Assembly (NCBI GenBank): GCA_045640985.1
Contig: JAZUFZ010000019.1
Span: 1-64,000, forward strand
DNA: 64,000 nucleotides
Direction: 5' to 3'
DNA from: Colimorpha sp045640985
Lineage (GTDB): Bacteria > Bacteroidota > Bacteroidia > Bacteroidales > P3
The notes beneath the pieces are model-generated. The model searched no databases. It saw nothing but the letters and a program-made list of their open reading frames with translations, and was not told the origin of the DNA. The translations under genes and the position numbers were made by a program. Each line of letters begins with the position of its first letter. Position 1 is the stretch's first letter. Positions 53,182-61,656 of the stretch are shown in pieces.

Positions 53182-54582
53182 TTAGTATGAACTCCCATCA
53201 AAACAATGGGTACATAGTTTTTCTTTAGGAAGGCCAATAGCATCAACAACATTCTTCAGGCTGTTGAACTTCAGCGTGTCCACCCCAATACGCTGGCGGA
53301 TAAGTTCCACCATGTTGGCATATTCTTTTGTGGTTTCGTCACGGTAGGCTTCAATATTACGGATCTCACCGCCTTCCAATTGCTCGATGCAGCGTCTGGT
53401 AATCAACTCCATATCATTTTTCGAAGCAGAGAAGTTCAGGAATGTACATCCATGAACCAGAGGAGGACAACTGATGCGGATGTGAACTTTCTTTACACCG
53501 CATTCATACAGCATCTTCACGTTGTCCCTCAATTGAGTCCCGCGCACAATAGAGTCATCACAGAATACCACTTCCTTTCCATTCAGCATCTTCATGCTTG
53601 GAATAAGTTTCATTTTAGCCACCAGATTTCGGGCCTCCTGGTTTACTGGCATAAAGCTGCGCGACCAGGTCGGCGTGTATTTCAGAATACCTCTCTTGTA
53701 AGGAATACCCTTGCCCGAAGCGTAACCAAGGGCCATTCCAATTCCAGAATCGGGAATTGCGCTCACATAGTCAGCATCGATGTCATCTTCTTTTCCCATC
53801 ATATATCCCATCTGATAACGGGCTTCTTCCGCATTGATTCCCTCATATTCCACGCACGGATAGCCATAATATATCCATAAGAATGAGCATATCTGCATTT
53901 TCTCATTGGGTGCGATGAGCTGTTCTATTCCGTTTGTCGTGATTTTAACGGCCTCGCCAGGTCCTACGAATTTGCAGGTGACATAGTCAAGGTTTATGTA
54001 ACTGTGGCTTTCGCTTGCGATAGCATAACTGTTGTTTTTGCGTCCGATTACGATTGGGGTTCGTCCAAGATAATCGCGTGCAGCAATAATGCCGTCGCAT
54101 GTCAGAATAAGCATGGAACAGCTGCCTTTGATGTTTCGGTAAACATTCTGGATACCCTCAGTAAAGTCTTTTCCTTGGGTAATCAGCAGAGCTACAAGTT
54201 CGGTTGGATTAGTGCAGCCGCCACTCATTTCCGTAAACTGCTGTCCTTTATCCATACACATCTGTTCCAGTTCTGCAATATTGTTGATTTTTGACACAGT
54301 AACAATGGCGAAACGCCCAAGGTGTGAGTTTACCACTATAGGCTGTGCTTCCGTATCACTAATGACACCGATACCGATGTTTCCGGTCATCTCGGGAACA
54401 TCAGAAGCAAACTTGGTTCTGAAGTAGGAATTAGTTATGTCGTGGATGTTCCGGTGGAACTGGTTGCCGTCAAAAGTTGATAATCCAGCGCGTTTTGTTC
54501 CTAAATGAGAGTGATAATCTGTACCATAAAACAGGTCGGTAATACAAGGCTGGGGTGATACTATGCCAAAGAATCCGCTCAT
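53182..54582 (-). CDS. PurF-like amidophosphoribosyltransferase lacking the nucleophile Cys
   Basis: 466 residues. N-terminal Ntn glutamine-amidotransferase fold followed by a phosphoribosyltransferase domain with intact PRPP loop VVFCDDSIVRGTQLRD. The catalytic Cys that should follow Met (MCG) is Ser: MSGFFGIVSP, so glutamine hydrolysis is not expected unless processing exposes another residue. The C-terminus has CTHCFDGSS. A Cys-less paralogue of this kind is, to my knowledge, widespread in Bacteroidota beside a normal PurF. Role uncertain; ammonia-dependent PRPP amination or regulation are options. Confidence 0.85.
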   Translation of the reverse strand: MSGFFGIVSPQPCITDLFYGTDYHSHLGTKRAGLSTFDGNQFHRNIHDITNSYFRTKFASDVPEMTGNIGIGVISDTEAQPIVVNSHLGRFAIVTVSKINNIAELEQMCMDKGQQFTEMSGGCTNPTELVALLITQGKDFTEGIQNVYRNIKGSCSMLILTCDGIIAARDYLGRTPIVIGRKNNSYAIASESHSYINLDYVTCKFVGPGEAVKITTNGIEQLIAPNEKMQICSFLWIYYGYPCVEYEGINAEEARYQMGYMMGKEDDIDADYVSAIPDSGIGMALGYASGKGIPYKRGILKYTPTWSRSFMPVNQEARNLVAKMKLIPSMKMLNGKEVVFCDDSIVRGTQLRDNVKMLYECGVKKVHIRISCPPLVHGCTFLNFSASKNDMELITRRCIEQLEGGEIRNIEAYRDETTKEYANMVELIRQRIGVDTLKFNSLKNVVDAIGLPKEKLCTHCFDGSSY

Positions 54583-54635
54583 ATATTTTTAGTTATTAAG
54601 TCTTTATGTTGAATATTGTTCTATGAATTAAAAAG

Positions 54636-54666
54636 CAAAGATACGCATAATTTTTCATTCGTCAAA
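54636..54666 (-). promoter_or_regulatory. promoter of the PurF-like operon
   Basis: TTTG (54663-54666) and TATCTTTG (54636-54643) on the minus strand, spacer 19. The -33 element lies inside the last codons of mtaB. Confidence 0.75.
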
Positions 54667-55926
54667 TGAAAAATTATCAACAATTGTTAAATCATTTATT
54701 TCAGTCTCTGTTATTGTGTTGGCTTCGTGGCTGGAGGCGGGAGCCTGGAGACGGATATAGTTGTCTGTCCAACCTTGTATCATACCGTCCCGGAGAGTGC
54801 TTTCCCATAGTACCGGACGCGTTTTTCCCATTTGTTCCTGAATGAATTGATGACGTTTCGTATTGCTGAGTTGGTGCATGACTTCGCTTCTCAGTCGTCT
54901 TTCGTGCATCGGTATTTTTCCAGGCATTTTCAGCGCCAGCGTGTTGGGCCGGTCGCTGTAGGTAAACACGTGGAGATATGAAATCGGGATTTCCTCGATA
55001 AATTTAATACCTTTGTCAAACTCTTCCTGGGTTTCACCGTTGAATCCTACCATCAGATCCGCAGCAATGCAGGCATCGGGCATGAGTTCCTTTATCTTGA
55101 ATATCTTTCTCCTGTAGAAATCCGTGTCGTAATGCCTGTGCATGTTTTTCAGCACCACATCACTCGCGGCTTGTATTGGTATATGGAAATGAGGCGCAAA
55201 TGCCCGTGATTGAGCCACAAATTCCAATATCTCATCCGTTATCAGATTAGGTTCGATACTGGAGATTCTGTAACGCTCAATTTCTTCTATTCTGTCCAGT
55301 TCGCGGAGCAGATCGATAAACTGTTCCTTCTGGTGGAGACCGAAAGTACCGGTATTTACCCCAGTGAGAACAATCTCTTTTGCTCCGCCCCGGGCTATCT
55401 CATTGGCAACTTTTACGGTATCCGCAATCGTCGCACTTCTGGATCGTCCACGGGCAAAAGGAATGGCGCAGTAGGTACAGAAATAATCGCATCCGTCCTG
55501 AATTTTGAAGAAGGTCCTTGTTCTGTCTCCTTGGGAATAGGCCAGTTCAAAACTTCGTGGCTGATCGGTATTCGTCAGCAGCGAGTCCTGATACTGTTTG
55601 ACATAATCAAGCAAATTGAGTTTCTGGTCGTTTCCCAAGATGATATCTACACCTTCAATTCCTGCAATCGCTGAGGCTTCGTTCTGGGCAAAACATCCAA
55701 TTACGGCAATGATGGCATCAGGATTGGTCTTGTGGGCCTGTCGGATAACGGTTCTGCATTTCTTTTCTGCCACAGCAGTCACGGTACAAGTGTTGATGAC
55801 ATATACATCGGCCCATTCTTTGAAATCCACCGGGGTATATCCCTCTTGTCTGAATTTGTTTACAAGACTGCTGGTCTCCGCAAAATTCAGTTTGCAACCT
55901 AAAGTATGTGTGGCAACCTTTTTCAT
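54655..55926 (-). CDS. mtaB: tRNA t6A methylthiotransferase MtaB
   Basis: 423 residues. MTTase N-domain cysteines (HTLGCKLN, INTCTV, IGCFAQ), radical-SAM CxxxCxxC in CDYFCTYC, and a C-terminal TRAM domain (GKTRPVLWES...DNYIRLQAP). Length and the LGCKLN/CTVT pattern fit MtaB (ms2t6A37) rather than MiaB or RimO. Confidence 0.93.
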   Translation of the reverse strand: MKKVATHTLGCKLNFAETSSLVNKFRQEGYTPVDFKEWADVYVINTCTVTAVAEKKCRTVIRQAHKTNPDAIIAVIGCFAQNEASAIAGIEGVDIILGNDQKLNLLDYVKQYQDSLLTNTDQPRSFELAYSQGDRTRTFFKIQDGCDYFCTYCAIPFARGRSRSATIADTVKVANEIARGGAKEIVLTGVNTGTFGLHQKEQFIDLLRELDRIEEIERYRISSIEPNLITDEILEFVAQSRAFAPHFHIPIQAASDVVLKNMHRHYDTDFYRRKIFKIKELMPDACIAADLMVGFNGETQEEFDKGIKFIEEIPISYLHVFTYSDRPNTLALKMPGKIPMHERRLRSEVMHQLSNTKRHQFIQEQMGKTRPVLWESTLRDGMIQGWTDNYIRLQAPASSHEANTITETEINDLTIVDNFSFDE

Positions 55927-56067
55927 TATTTATTGTTAAGCGTTAATTGTAGCAATGTGTGAATTAAGAATTGAGGAGAGGACGACTCGGTAGTGCATAC
56001 GGAATATGTTGGGCGTAATGCCGTCCTAAAGTTGGGGTTCGGTTGTCGTATGACCTGCTTTTGCCAT

Positions 56068-56133
56068 AGATATCCCGGAGATACCTGGGAGATACTAGGG
56101 AGATACCAGAGAGATACCTCAAAGATACCTGCG
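56068..56133 (+). repeat. six-unit 11-bp tandem array
   Basis: Six contiguous 11-bp units of AGATACCTGGG type with up to four changes each. Same motif, inverse, as 29480-29523. It lies between mtaB and the nitroreductase stop. Confidence 0.75.
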
Positions 56134-56159
56134 CTTGTGTATGGGTCCCGAAAGGGTAA

Positions 56160-56681
56160 TTATACCATCTTGATGTAGCCTTCTTTTCTCGGAACGCGAG
56201 GTTTGGGCTGGTCTTTCTGGTATCCCATGATTATGTTGGCAACACCGATCAGATTTTCCTTCAGACCCCATTTTTTCATCAAAGCTTTTCCTTCTTCACT
56301 CTCAAACATGGGTCTTGCCCGGTGGATCCAGCAGCTGCCGAGCCCGGAGGCATGAGCTCCGTTCATAAGGTTACCGGCAACAAGACAGGCATCTTCCATC
56401 CATGTGTGGCAGTCGGGATCTCCGAAGATGACAACTACGACGGGGGCGCCATAAAACGGGTCGGACTCTGTACCCATAATCTGTGCGTTCATTCTGGAAA
56501 GCTGTGCAATGGTGTCCTTGTCCTGCACGACCACGAGTGTGGGAGACTGGCTGTTCCGTCCTGTGGGAGCGTAAGTGGCAGCCTCTAAGGCGGCTTTTAA
56601 CTGATTCTCGGCTACAGGACGGTTCTCGTATGATTTTACGCTGCGACGTGTGCGCAATGCTTCTAAAACGGTCTCGTTCAT
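56160..56681 (-). CDS. nitroreductase family protein
   Basis: 173 residues. FMN-binding pattern RTRRSVKSYENRPV, YAPTGRNSQ and GLGSCWIH are characteristic of small nitroreductases; C-terminus MGYQKDQPKPRVPRK is the usual second FMN contact. Reduces quinones, nitro- or other electrophiles with NAD(P)H. 2 bp after a small lipoprotein gene, so likely co-transcribed with it. Confidence 0.92.
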   Translation of the reverse strand: MNETVLEALRTRRSVKSYENRPVAENQLKAALEAATYAPTGRNSQSPTLVVVQDKDTIAQLSRMNAQIMGTESDPFYGAPVVVVIFGDPDCHTWMEDACLVAGNLMNGAHASGLGSCWIHRARPMFESEEGKALMKKWGLKENLIGVANIIMGYQKDQPKPRVPRKEGYIKMV

Positions 56682-56683
56682 AA

Positions 56684-57124
56684 TTATTTCAATGCGTTCA
56701 GAAGGGTAATGATTGTACCTACGGTTTCAGCTTTCTGTTGGATATTGCTGGCATTTACGTTATTGAGGCCTGTACAGTTAAGCAGCGTATTTACGATACT
56801 GGTGGCGTTCACGGCTGTGATGAGGTTGCTTCCGCTAATCATTCCGTTGGTGAAGGATTGCTTGTAGCTGGAGTTTCCTTTGTTCTGACGGAGCTGGCTG
56901 TAACTTGTTGCCACAATCAGCATATTGCTTAAATCTGCCGTGTTGCTGAGGCTGATGGTTCCATTTGCCTTATAGTTGCTGTTCAGGGCAGTAAGAGCCT
57001 GTGCACAGGAAATTCCTGCTGTCTTTGCGGCCGTGTCGCTTGCTGCAAGATTACCGGTAGAACCACAGGATGATACCATTGCACACATTACAAAGGCCAT
57101 AAGGATAGATGCTATTTTTTTCAT
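56684..57124 (-). CDS. small lipoprotein, unknown function
   Basis: 146 residues; lipobox MVSSCGS. The body is Asn/Ser/Thr-rich with few charges and resembles small Bacteroidota lipoproteins of unassigned DUF type. Its start overlaps the stop of the BtuF-like gene by 4 bp, and it leads into the nitroreductase gene. Confidence 0.75.
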   Translation of the reverse strand: MKKIASILMAFVMCAMVSSCGSTGNLAASDTAAKTAGISCAQALTALNSNYKANGTISLSNTADLSNMLIVATSYSQLRQNKGNSSYKQSFTNGMISGSNLITAVNATSIVNTLLNCTGLNNVNASNIQQKAETVGTIITLLNALK

Positions 57125-58017
57125 TTCAATAAAGTTTTTTGGGTTAATAATTCTATTGCTTCTAAGTTTCTTGGGGTTTGAATGTCAATCATTCCACTTT
57201 CAATTGCAATCACCTTTCCATTTTTTACCGCCTTGAGCATTGTGTAAGGTTCCATCTGGCAGAATGAAAGACTGTCTTCTTTCCGGATGATGATATAGTC
57301 TGGATCAGCTTCTATCAGAGCCTCCAGCCCGTATTCCCATCCTGCTAAATCTTCTGCAACATTCTTCAGTCCGGACATGTTGAGGATATCGTTGATGTAG
57401 GAGTTTCCTCCTGCCGTGAAATTTCCCGATTTTCCATATCCGACGACATAATATGCAGTCTGGCCGTGTGTTGTCTTGTCTTTATGTGGCAGCTGGGCCA
57501 CCCGCAAACGCAGTTCCCGGTTCAGGCTGTCAGCTGCTTCTGGACGATCAATGAGTTCTCCGATTTTGGATATATTCTCATACAACCCATCAAAATTCTT
57601 TTTCTCGATTACGCACACAGTCGGAACACCCAGTTTTTCCATCTGGGTTGTGATTTTCTTGGAAATCATGGACCCACTGATAACGAGGTCTGGTTTCAGT
57701 GAAATCACCTTTTCAATATTGAGATTGGATATTCCTCCGATACTTTCAATTTCAAGAGCTTCCGGGGGATAAGTGCAGAAGTCAGTTCTACCGACCAGTC
57801 TGGACGCTCCACCCAAAGCATATATGATTTCAGTTACAGCCGGCGAGGTGGAAACAATTCTTTGAGGATGTACTGGCACAGTTACCGCTCTGCCGTAATC
57901 ATCGGTGAAAACATTATCTCCAGTTGTCTCTTCCTGATTTCTGCAACTGATTATACAGCTGGTTATGATACACAAAACCAGTATCCATACGCCTGTTATG
58001 TTTTTTCTGGAATTCAT
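57121..58017 (-). CDS. BtuF/FepB-like ABC substrate-binding lipoprotein
   Basis: 298 residues from ATG 58017, whose first bases overlap the fabG stop (ATGA); an ATG 24 bp earlier is the alternative. Lipobox IISC. Peripla_BP_2 features: DDYGRAVTVPVHPQRIVSTSPAVTEIIYALG, PDLVISG and NGKVIAIESGMID. Binds cobalamin, heme or a siderophore-type ligand; permease and ATPase genes are not nearby. Confidence 0.88.
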   Translation of the reverse strand: MNSRKNITGVWILVLCIITSCIISCRNQEETTGDNVFTDDYGRAVTVPVHPQRIVSTSPAVTEIIYALGGASRLVGRTDFCTYPPEALEIESIGGISNLNIEKVISLKPDLVISGSMISKKITTQMEKLGVPTVCVIEKKNFDGLYENISKIGELIDRPEAADSLNRELRLRVAQLPHKDKTTHGQTAYYVVGYGKSGNFTAGGNSYINDILNMSGLKNVAEDLAGWEYGLEALIEADPDYIIIRKEDSLSFCQMEPYTMLKAVKNGKVIAIESGMIDIQTPRNLEAIELLTQKTLLK

Positions 58018-58760
58018 GCGTCTTCCATACCTCCGCAGCAATGCATTACGTCGCCAGTCATGTATTCACTCATATCGCTGGCATAGAACAGGCACGCATT
58101 GGCAACCTCCCGGGGAGTTCCCGGACGGTGGAGAGGAATTCTTTTGCACCAGGATTCCTTTGTCTCATCAGGAATCATCTGGGTCATCTCCGTTTCAATG
58201 AAACCCGGAGCCACTACATTGTGGCGGATGTTCCGCTTACCCATTTCTTTTGCCATGGCTTTTGTGAATCCGATGATACCAGCCTTGGAAGCCGCATAGT
58301 TGCACTGGTTTGCATTTCCTGCAATACCTACCACGGAGCTGATATTCACCACACTTCCGAAGCCCTGTCGCCACATTGCCGGCTGAACGGCCTTGGTCAT
58401 ACACCAGACCGATTTGAGATTGGTGTCAATTACGGCATCCCATTGTTCTTCGCTCATTCTTTTGAGAGCGTTGTCCGCAGTAATGCCCGCATTGTTTACC
58501 AGAATGTCAATATGTCCAAAATCAGCCAACACCTGTTCTACCAGACCCTGCGCCTGTTCCAGCGAGGAGGCATCAGCAGCATACCCTTTGGCTTTCACAC
58601 CCAGGGCAAGAAGCGCATTCTCTACATTTATCATGTTTTCGCCTCTTGTGCGTCCGGTAAAAGCTATGGCACAACCTTCTTCTGCAAATCGCAGGGCTAT
58701 AGCCTTCCCTATACCTCTGGTGGCTCCTGTAATGATGGCTACCTTGTTTTCCAGCAACAT
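58014..58760 (-). CDS. fabG: 3-oxoacyl-ACP reductase (FabG-like SDR)
   Basis: 248 residues. Classical SDR: TGATRGIGKAIA, NNAGIT, catalytic Ser in NISSVVG and Tyr-x3-Lys in YAASK, APGFIETEM. Length and the NANQCNYAASKAG motif fit FabG, reducing 3-oxoacyl-ACP in fatty-acid synthesis with NADPH. The C-terminus (DVMHCCGGMEDA) has two Cys at the usual V-DGGM site. Starts 75 bp after the gap terminator. Confidence 0.88.
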   Translation of the reverse strand: MLLENKVAIITGATRGIGKAIALRFAEEGCAIAFTGRTRGENMINVENALLALGVKAKGYAADASSLEQAQGLVEQVLADFGHIDILVNNAGITADNALKRMSEEQWDAVIDTNLKSVWCMTKAVQPAMWRQGFGSVVNISSVVGIAGNANQCNYAASKAGIIGFTKAMAKEMGKRNIRHNVVAPGFIETEMTQMIPDETKESWCKRIPLHRPGTPREVANACLFYASDMSEYMTGDVMHCCGGMEDA

Positions 58761-58779
58761 ATATTTCTATGGGTTTTAT

Positions 58780-58812
58780 AAAAGCCGACACCGCTATGGT
58801 ATCGGCTTTTTG
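58780..58812 (-). terminator. GAPDH terminator
   Basis: AAAAGCCGA / TCGGCTTTT stem with a 13-base loop, 24 bp past the gap stop; T-rich on the minus-strand 3' side. Confidence 0.8.
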
Positions 58813-58835
58813 AATTTACGATTTCCTTAAATTGA

Positions 58836-59843
58836 TTAGAGCAGGGTTGCCATTTTGGCTGCCAGGTCACCAATACGGGTGCTGTAGCCCTTCTCGTTGT
58901 CGTACCAGGAAACAACCTTTACGAAGTTGCCGTCCATAACCATGGTCAGCTGTGAATCGAAGATACTGCTGTGGGTATTGTCGATGATATCGATGCTTAC
59001 GATTGGTTCATCAACATACTGGAGAACGCCTTTCATAGGACCTTCTGCAGCTTCTTTGATAGCAGCGTTGATTTCTTCCTTGGTAACATTGCAGTTCAGT
59101 TCAGCAGTAAGATCTACAACAGAACCGTCAGGAGTAGGAACGCGCATTGCGAAACCATCCAGTTTGCCTTTCAGTTCAGGAATTACCAGACCTACAGCCT
59201 TTGCAGCTCCTGAGCTGGTAGGAATGATTGATACTGCTGCAGCGCGGGCACGACGAAGGTCGCTGTGTGGCTGGTCAAGGATTTTCTGGTCGTTAGTATA
59301 GCTGTGAACAGTGTTCATCAAACCATGCTTGATACCGAATTTGTCGTTCAGAACCTTTGCTACAGGGCTCAAGCAGTTGGTCGTGCAGCTTGCGTTGGAA
59401 ACGAGGTTCATTTCTTTGGTCAGAATCTGGTCGTTTACACCCATAACAACGGTTGCATCAACATCGTCTGCCTTGGAAGCCGGAACGGTCAGAATAACCT
59501 TCTTTGCACCTGCGTTGATGTGTTTCATCATCAGATCGCGGCTCTTGAAGAATCCGGTAGATTCTACTACGATATCTACGCCGAGTTCTTTCCATGGGAG
59601 GTTCTGAGGGTCTCTCTCTGCATAAATGCGGATGCGACGGCCATTTACTACGATGTACTCACCTTCTGCATGTACTTCGCCATCGAAATTCTCGTGTACG
59701 GAGTCATATTTGAACAGATAGGCCAGAGTGTCTGCACTCGTAAGGTCATTGATTGCTACCACCTCAAGTTCGGGGTGTGAAAGGATTGCTCTAAAGGACA
59801 TACGTCCAATTCGGCCGAAACCGTTAATCGCAACTTTTGCCAT
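58836..59843 (-). CDS. gap: glyceraldehyde-3-phosphate dehydrogenase
   Basis: 335 residues. NAD site INGFGRIGR with Asp33 (VAINDL, favouring NAD), catalytic Cys153 in SNASCTTNCL, His near 180 (NTVHSYT), and the S-loop region DLRRARAAAVSIIPTSSGAAKA. Glycolytic enzyme, monocistronic with its own terminator. Confidence 0.98.
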   Translation of the reverse strand: MAKVAINGFGRIGRMSFRAILSHPELEVVAINDLTSADTLAYLFKYDSVHENFDGEVHAEGEYIVVNGRRIRIYAERDPQNLPWKELGVDIVVESTGFFKSRDLMMKHINAGAKKVILTVPASKADDVDATVVMGVNDQILTKEMNLVSNASCTTNCLSPVAKVLNDKFGIKHGLMNTVHSYTNDQKILDQPHSDLRRARAAAVSIIPTSSGAAKAVGLVIPELKGKLDGFAMRVPTPDGSVVDLTAELNCNVTKEEINAAIKEAAEGPMKGVLQYVDEPIVSIDIIDNTHSSIFDSQLTMVMDGNFVKVVSWYDNEKGYSTRIGDLAAKMATLL

Positions 59844-59896
59844 AATATATTGTTATTTAGTGTTATATATAAATTTTGCATTCATCTTTCGACCTA

Positions 59897-59926
59897 CAAA
59901 GATACGATTTTTTTCAATAATACAAA
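59897..59926 (-). promoter_or_regulatory. promoter of gap
   Basis: TATCTTTG at 59897-59904 and TTTG at 59923-59926 on the minus strand, spacer 18. A plus-strand TAATTTTG at 59936-59943 probably serves divergent xerD. Confidence 0.55.
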
Positions 59927-59974
59927 AATATTTCGTAATTTTGCATCGTTTTTCATCATAAATGATATTGTTGC

Positions 59975-60880
59975 ATGGCCTCTGTGTGGGATATTTCTAT
60001 CGGCAATTTCCAGCGTTATCTCAAACTTGAGAAAGGCTTGGCTGCCAATTCCGTCGAAAGCTATCTCCACGATATCCGGCTGCTCCGCCAGTATGCCGAG
60101 CCGCTCTCGCTCCAGCCCGCGGATATCACACTTTCCAACCTTCAGGAGTTTCTTGCTTGCCTGAACGAACTTTCCATAGCGATAAACACCCAATGCCGCC
60201 TGATTTCCGGCTGGCGGATGTTTTTCCGTATGCTGGTGATCGACGACGATATCCCCGAAAATCCGGCTGAAATGCTTGTGATGCCCCAGCGCTCAAAGCA
60301 TCTGCCCGATGTGCTTACCGATGATGAAATTACGGCTATCCAGAACACTTTCGACCGGAGTTTTCCCGACCAGGAACGCAACTATGTCATTATCGAGGTG
60401 CTCTACGGGTGCGGCCTGCGTGTGAGCGAACTGGTGAATCTCACGCTTTCCAATATCTTTCCGGAGGATTCCTGTCTGCTTATCATGGGAAAGGGCTCCA
60501 AACAGCGCTGGGTTCCTATCAACGACCACGCTCTCAAGCTTCTCTTGAGCTATATCCATAATGTGCGTTCTCATATCGCCCCCGTGGCGGGACAGGAAAA
60601 GTATGTCTTTCTCAACCGCAGGGGCTCTCATCTTTCGCGCAACTATGTGTTTATGTTCCTCAAGGATGCCGTCAAGAAAGCCAATATCAGCAAGCAGGTA
60701 AGCCCTCACAGTCTCCGTCATAGCTTCGCAACCGAACTGGTGCAGAACGGGGCAGACCTGCGTGTGGTTCAGGAACTTCTGGGCCACGAAAGTATCTCCA
60801 CCACGGAGATCTACACCCATCTTTCACGGCAGTATCTCCGCGATACGATATCCACCTTTCATCCTCACTACAGGAAGTAA
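59975..60880 (+). CDS. xerD: site-specific tyrosine recombinase XerD/XerC
   Basis: 301 residues. N-terminal SAM-like core-binding domain (FQRYLKLEKGLAANSVESYLHDI) and catalytic domain with Arg in YGCGLRVSELVNL, Lys in GKGSKQRWVP, HSLRHSFAT, GHESI and the nucleophile Tyr in TTEIYTHLS. Size and lack of nearby mobile-element genes favour the housekeeping Xer recombinase for chromosome-dimer resolution. Its 3' end overlaps comB by 13 bp, convergently. Confidence 0.93.
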   Translation: MASVWDISIGNFQRYLKLEKGLAANSVESYLHDIRLLRQYAEPLSLQPADITLSNLQEFLACLNELSIAINTQCRLISGWRMFFRMLVIDDDIPENPAEMLVMPQRSKHLPDVLTDDEITAIQNTFDRSFPDQERNYVIIEVLYGCGLRVSELVNLTLSNIFPEDSCLLIMGKGSKQRWVPINDHALKLLLSYIHNVRSHIAPVAGQEKYVFLNRRGSHLSRNYVFMFLKDAVKKANISKQVSPHSLRHSFATELVQNGADLRVVQELLGHESISTTEIYTHLSRQYLRDTISTFHPHYRK

Positions 60881-61590
60881 TTTCTTATAACCCCGTTCTC
60901 CAGTCTGGGAATCACGGGACAGGTGTCTCTCTCGAACACGAACCTTATATCTTCAAAACATCCCATTTTCTGCAGTCTTTGGATGTGTGTGCCTCGCTGG
61001 CAGTAATTGTAGAGGTCCACTTCTCCGATGTGACGGTATAAGGACAGGGCCATGTTTCCGGCATCATTTACTATATGGCACGCCTGCCCTAATTCCGCAA
61101 TCAGGGCTCCGGAAAACAGCGTGTCTTCTATGGAAACCCCGTTCTTCCATCCGGAACACATAATTACCCAGTCTCCGCCCGTTTCCTGTATGTACCAGCT
61201 CAGAATGCTGATATTTCCGAAACATCCCGCCAGCGTTTCCACGCTTTCTTCCGCGGCTCTGATCAGACCTACTGTACCGTTGGTAGTGCTGTAAGCCAGT
61301 CTTTTGCCGTGAAGGTCCATCTTCATATATTCGGTAGGAGAGTTTCCGCATTCTGCGTCCCCTACCTTCTTTCCGTTGCGCTCTGCCGCCAGCGTGTAGC
61401 CTTTCTCGCGGAAGGTAGGAAGCGGCTCCAGCGAATCCAGCGGTACAATTTCTTCTGCGCCCGCCTGAAGGGCTGCACATATACTGCTGGTGGCTCTCAG
61501 TACATCCACCACAACCGTACGGCACTCTTTCAGTTCCCTGTAGGGGAAAAGGGCCGGCGATAATACGAGTTCGCAGTTAATGCTTTTCAA
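60868..61590 (-). CDS. comB: 2-phosphosulfolactate phosphatase family (ComB)
   Basis: 240 residues. VVVDVLRATSSICAAL, ECGNSPTEY, YSTTNGT and CSGWKNG are the ComB signatures. Family members dephosphorylate 2-phosphosulfolactate (coenzyme M/sulfolactate routes), but Bacteroidota ComB has no evident CoM pathway, so its in vivo substrate is uncertain. Shares the strand with hydG, 66 bp away across a strong hairpin. Confidence 0.88.
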   Translation of the reverse strand: MKSINCELVLSPALFPYRELKECRTVVVDVLRATSSICAALQAGAEEIVPLDSLEPLPTFREKGYTLAAERNGKKVGDAECGNSPTEYMKMDLHGKRLAYSTTNGTVGLIRAAEESVETLAGCFGNISILSWYIQETGGDWVIMCSGWKNGVSIEDTLFSGALIAELGQACHIVNDAGNMALSLYRHIGEVDLYNYCQRGTHIQRLQKMGCFEDIRFVFERDTCPVIPRLENGVIRNYFL

Positions 61591-61612
61591 TGGTTTCCTT
61601 TATGTTATTTTA

Positions 61613-61644
61613 ACGGCCGTGCCCCGCGCCGAACGCGGGGCCGT
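61613..61644 (-). terminator. hairpin between hydG and comB
   Basis: GCCCCGCG/CGCGGGGC stem (loop CCGAA) with additional ACGG/CCGT pairing; no T-run follows on the minus strand, so termination may be partial. Confidence 0.5.
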
Positions 61645-61656
61645 CCGTCAGTCGTT

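Noticed and set aside
59975..60880. Mobile-element integrase
   Set aside because: The tyrosine recombinase is of Xer length and sits between gap and comB without att-like repeats or cargo genes.
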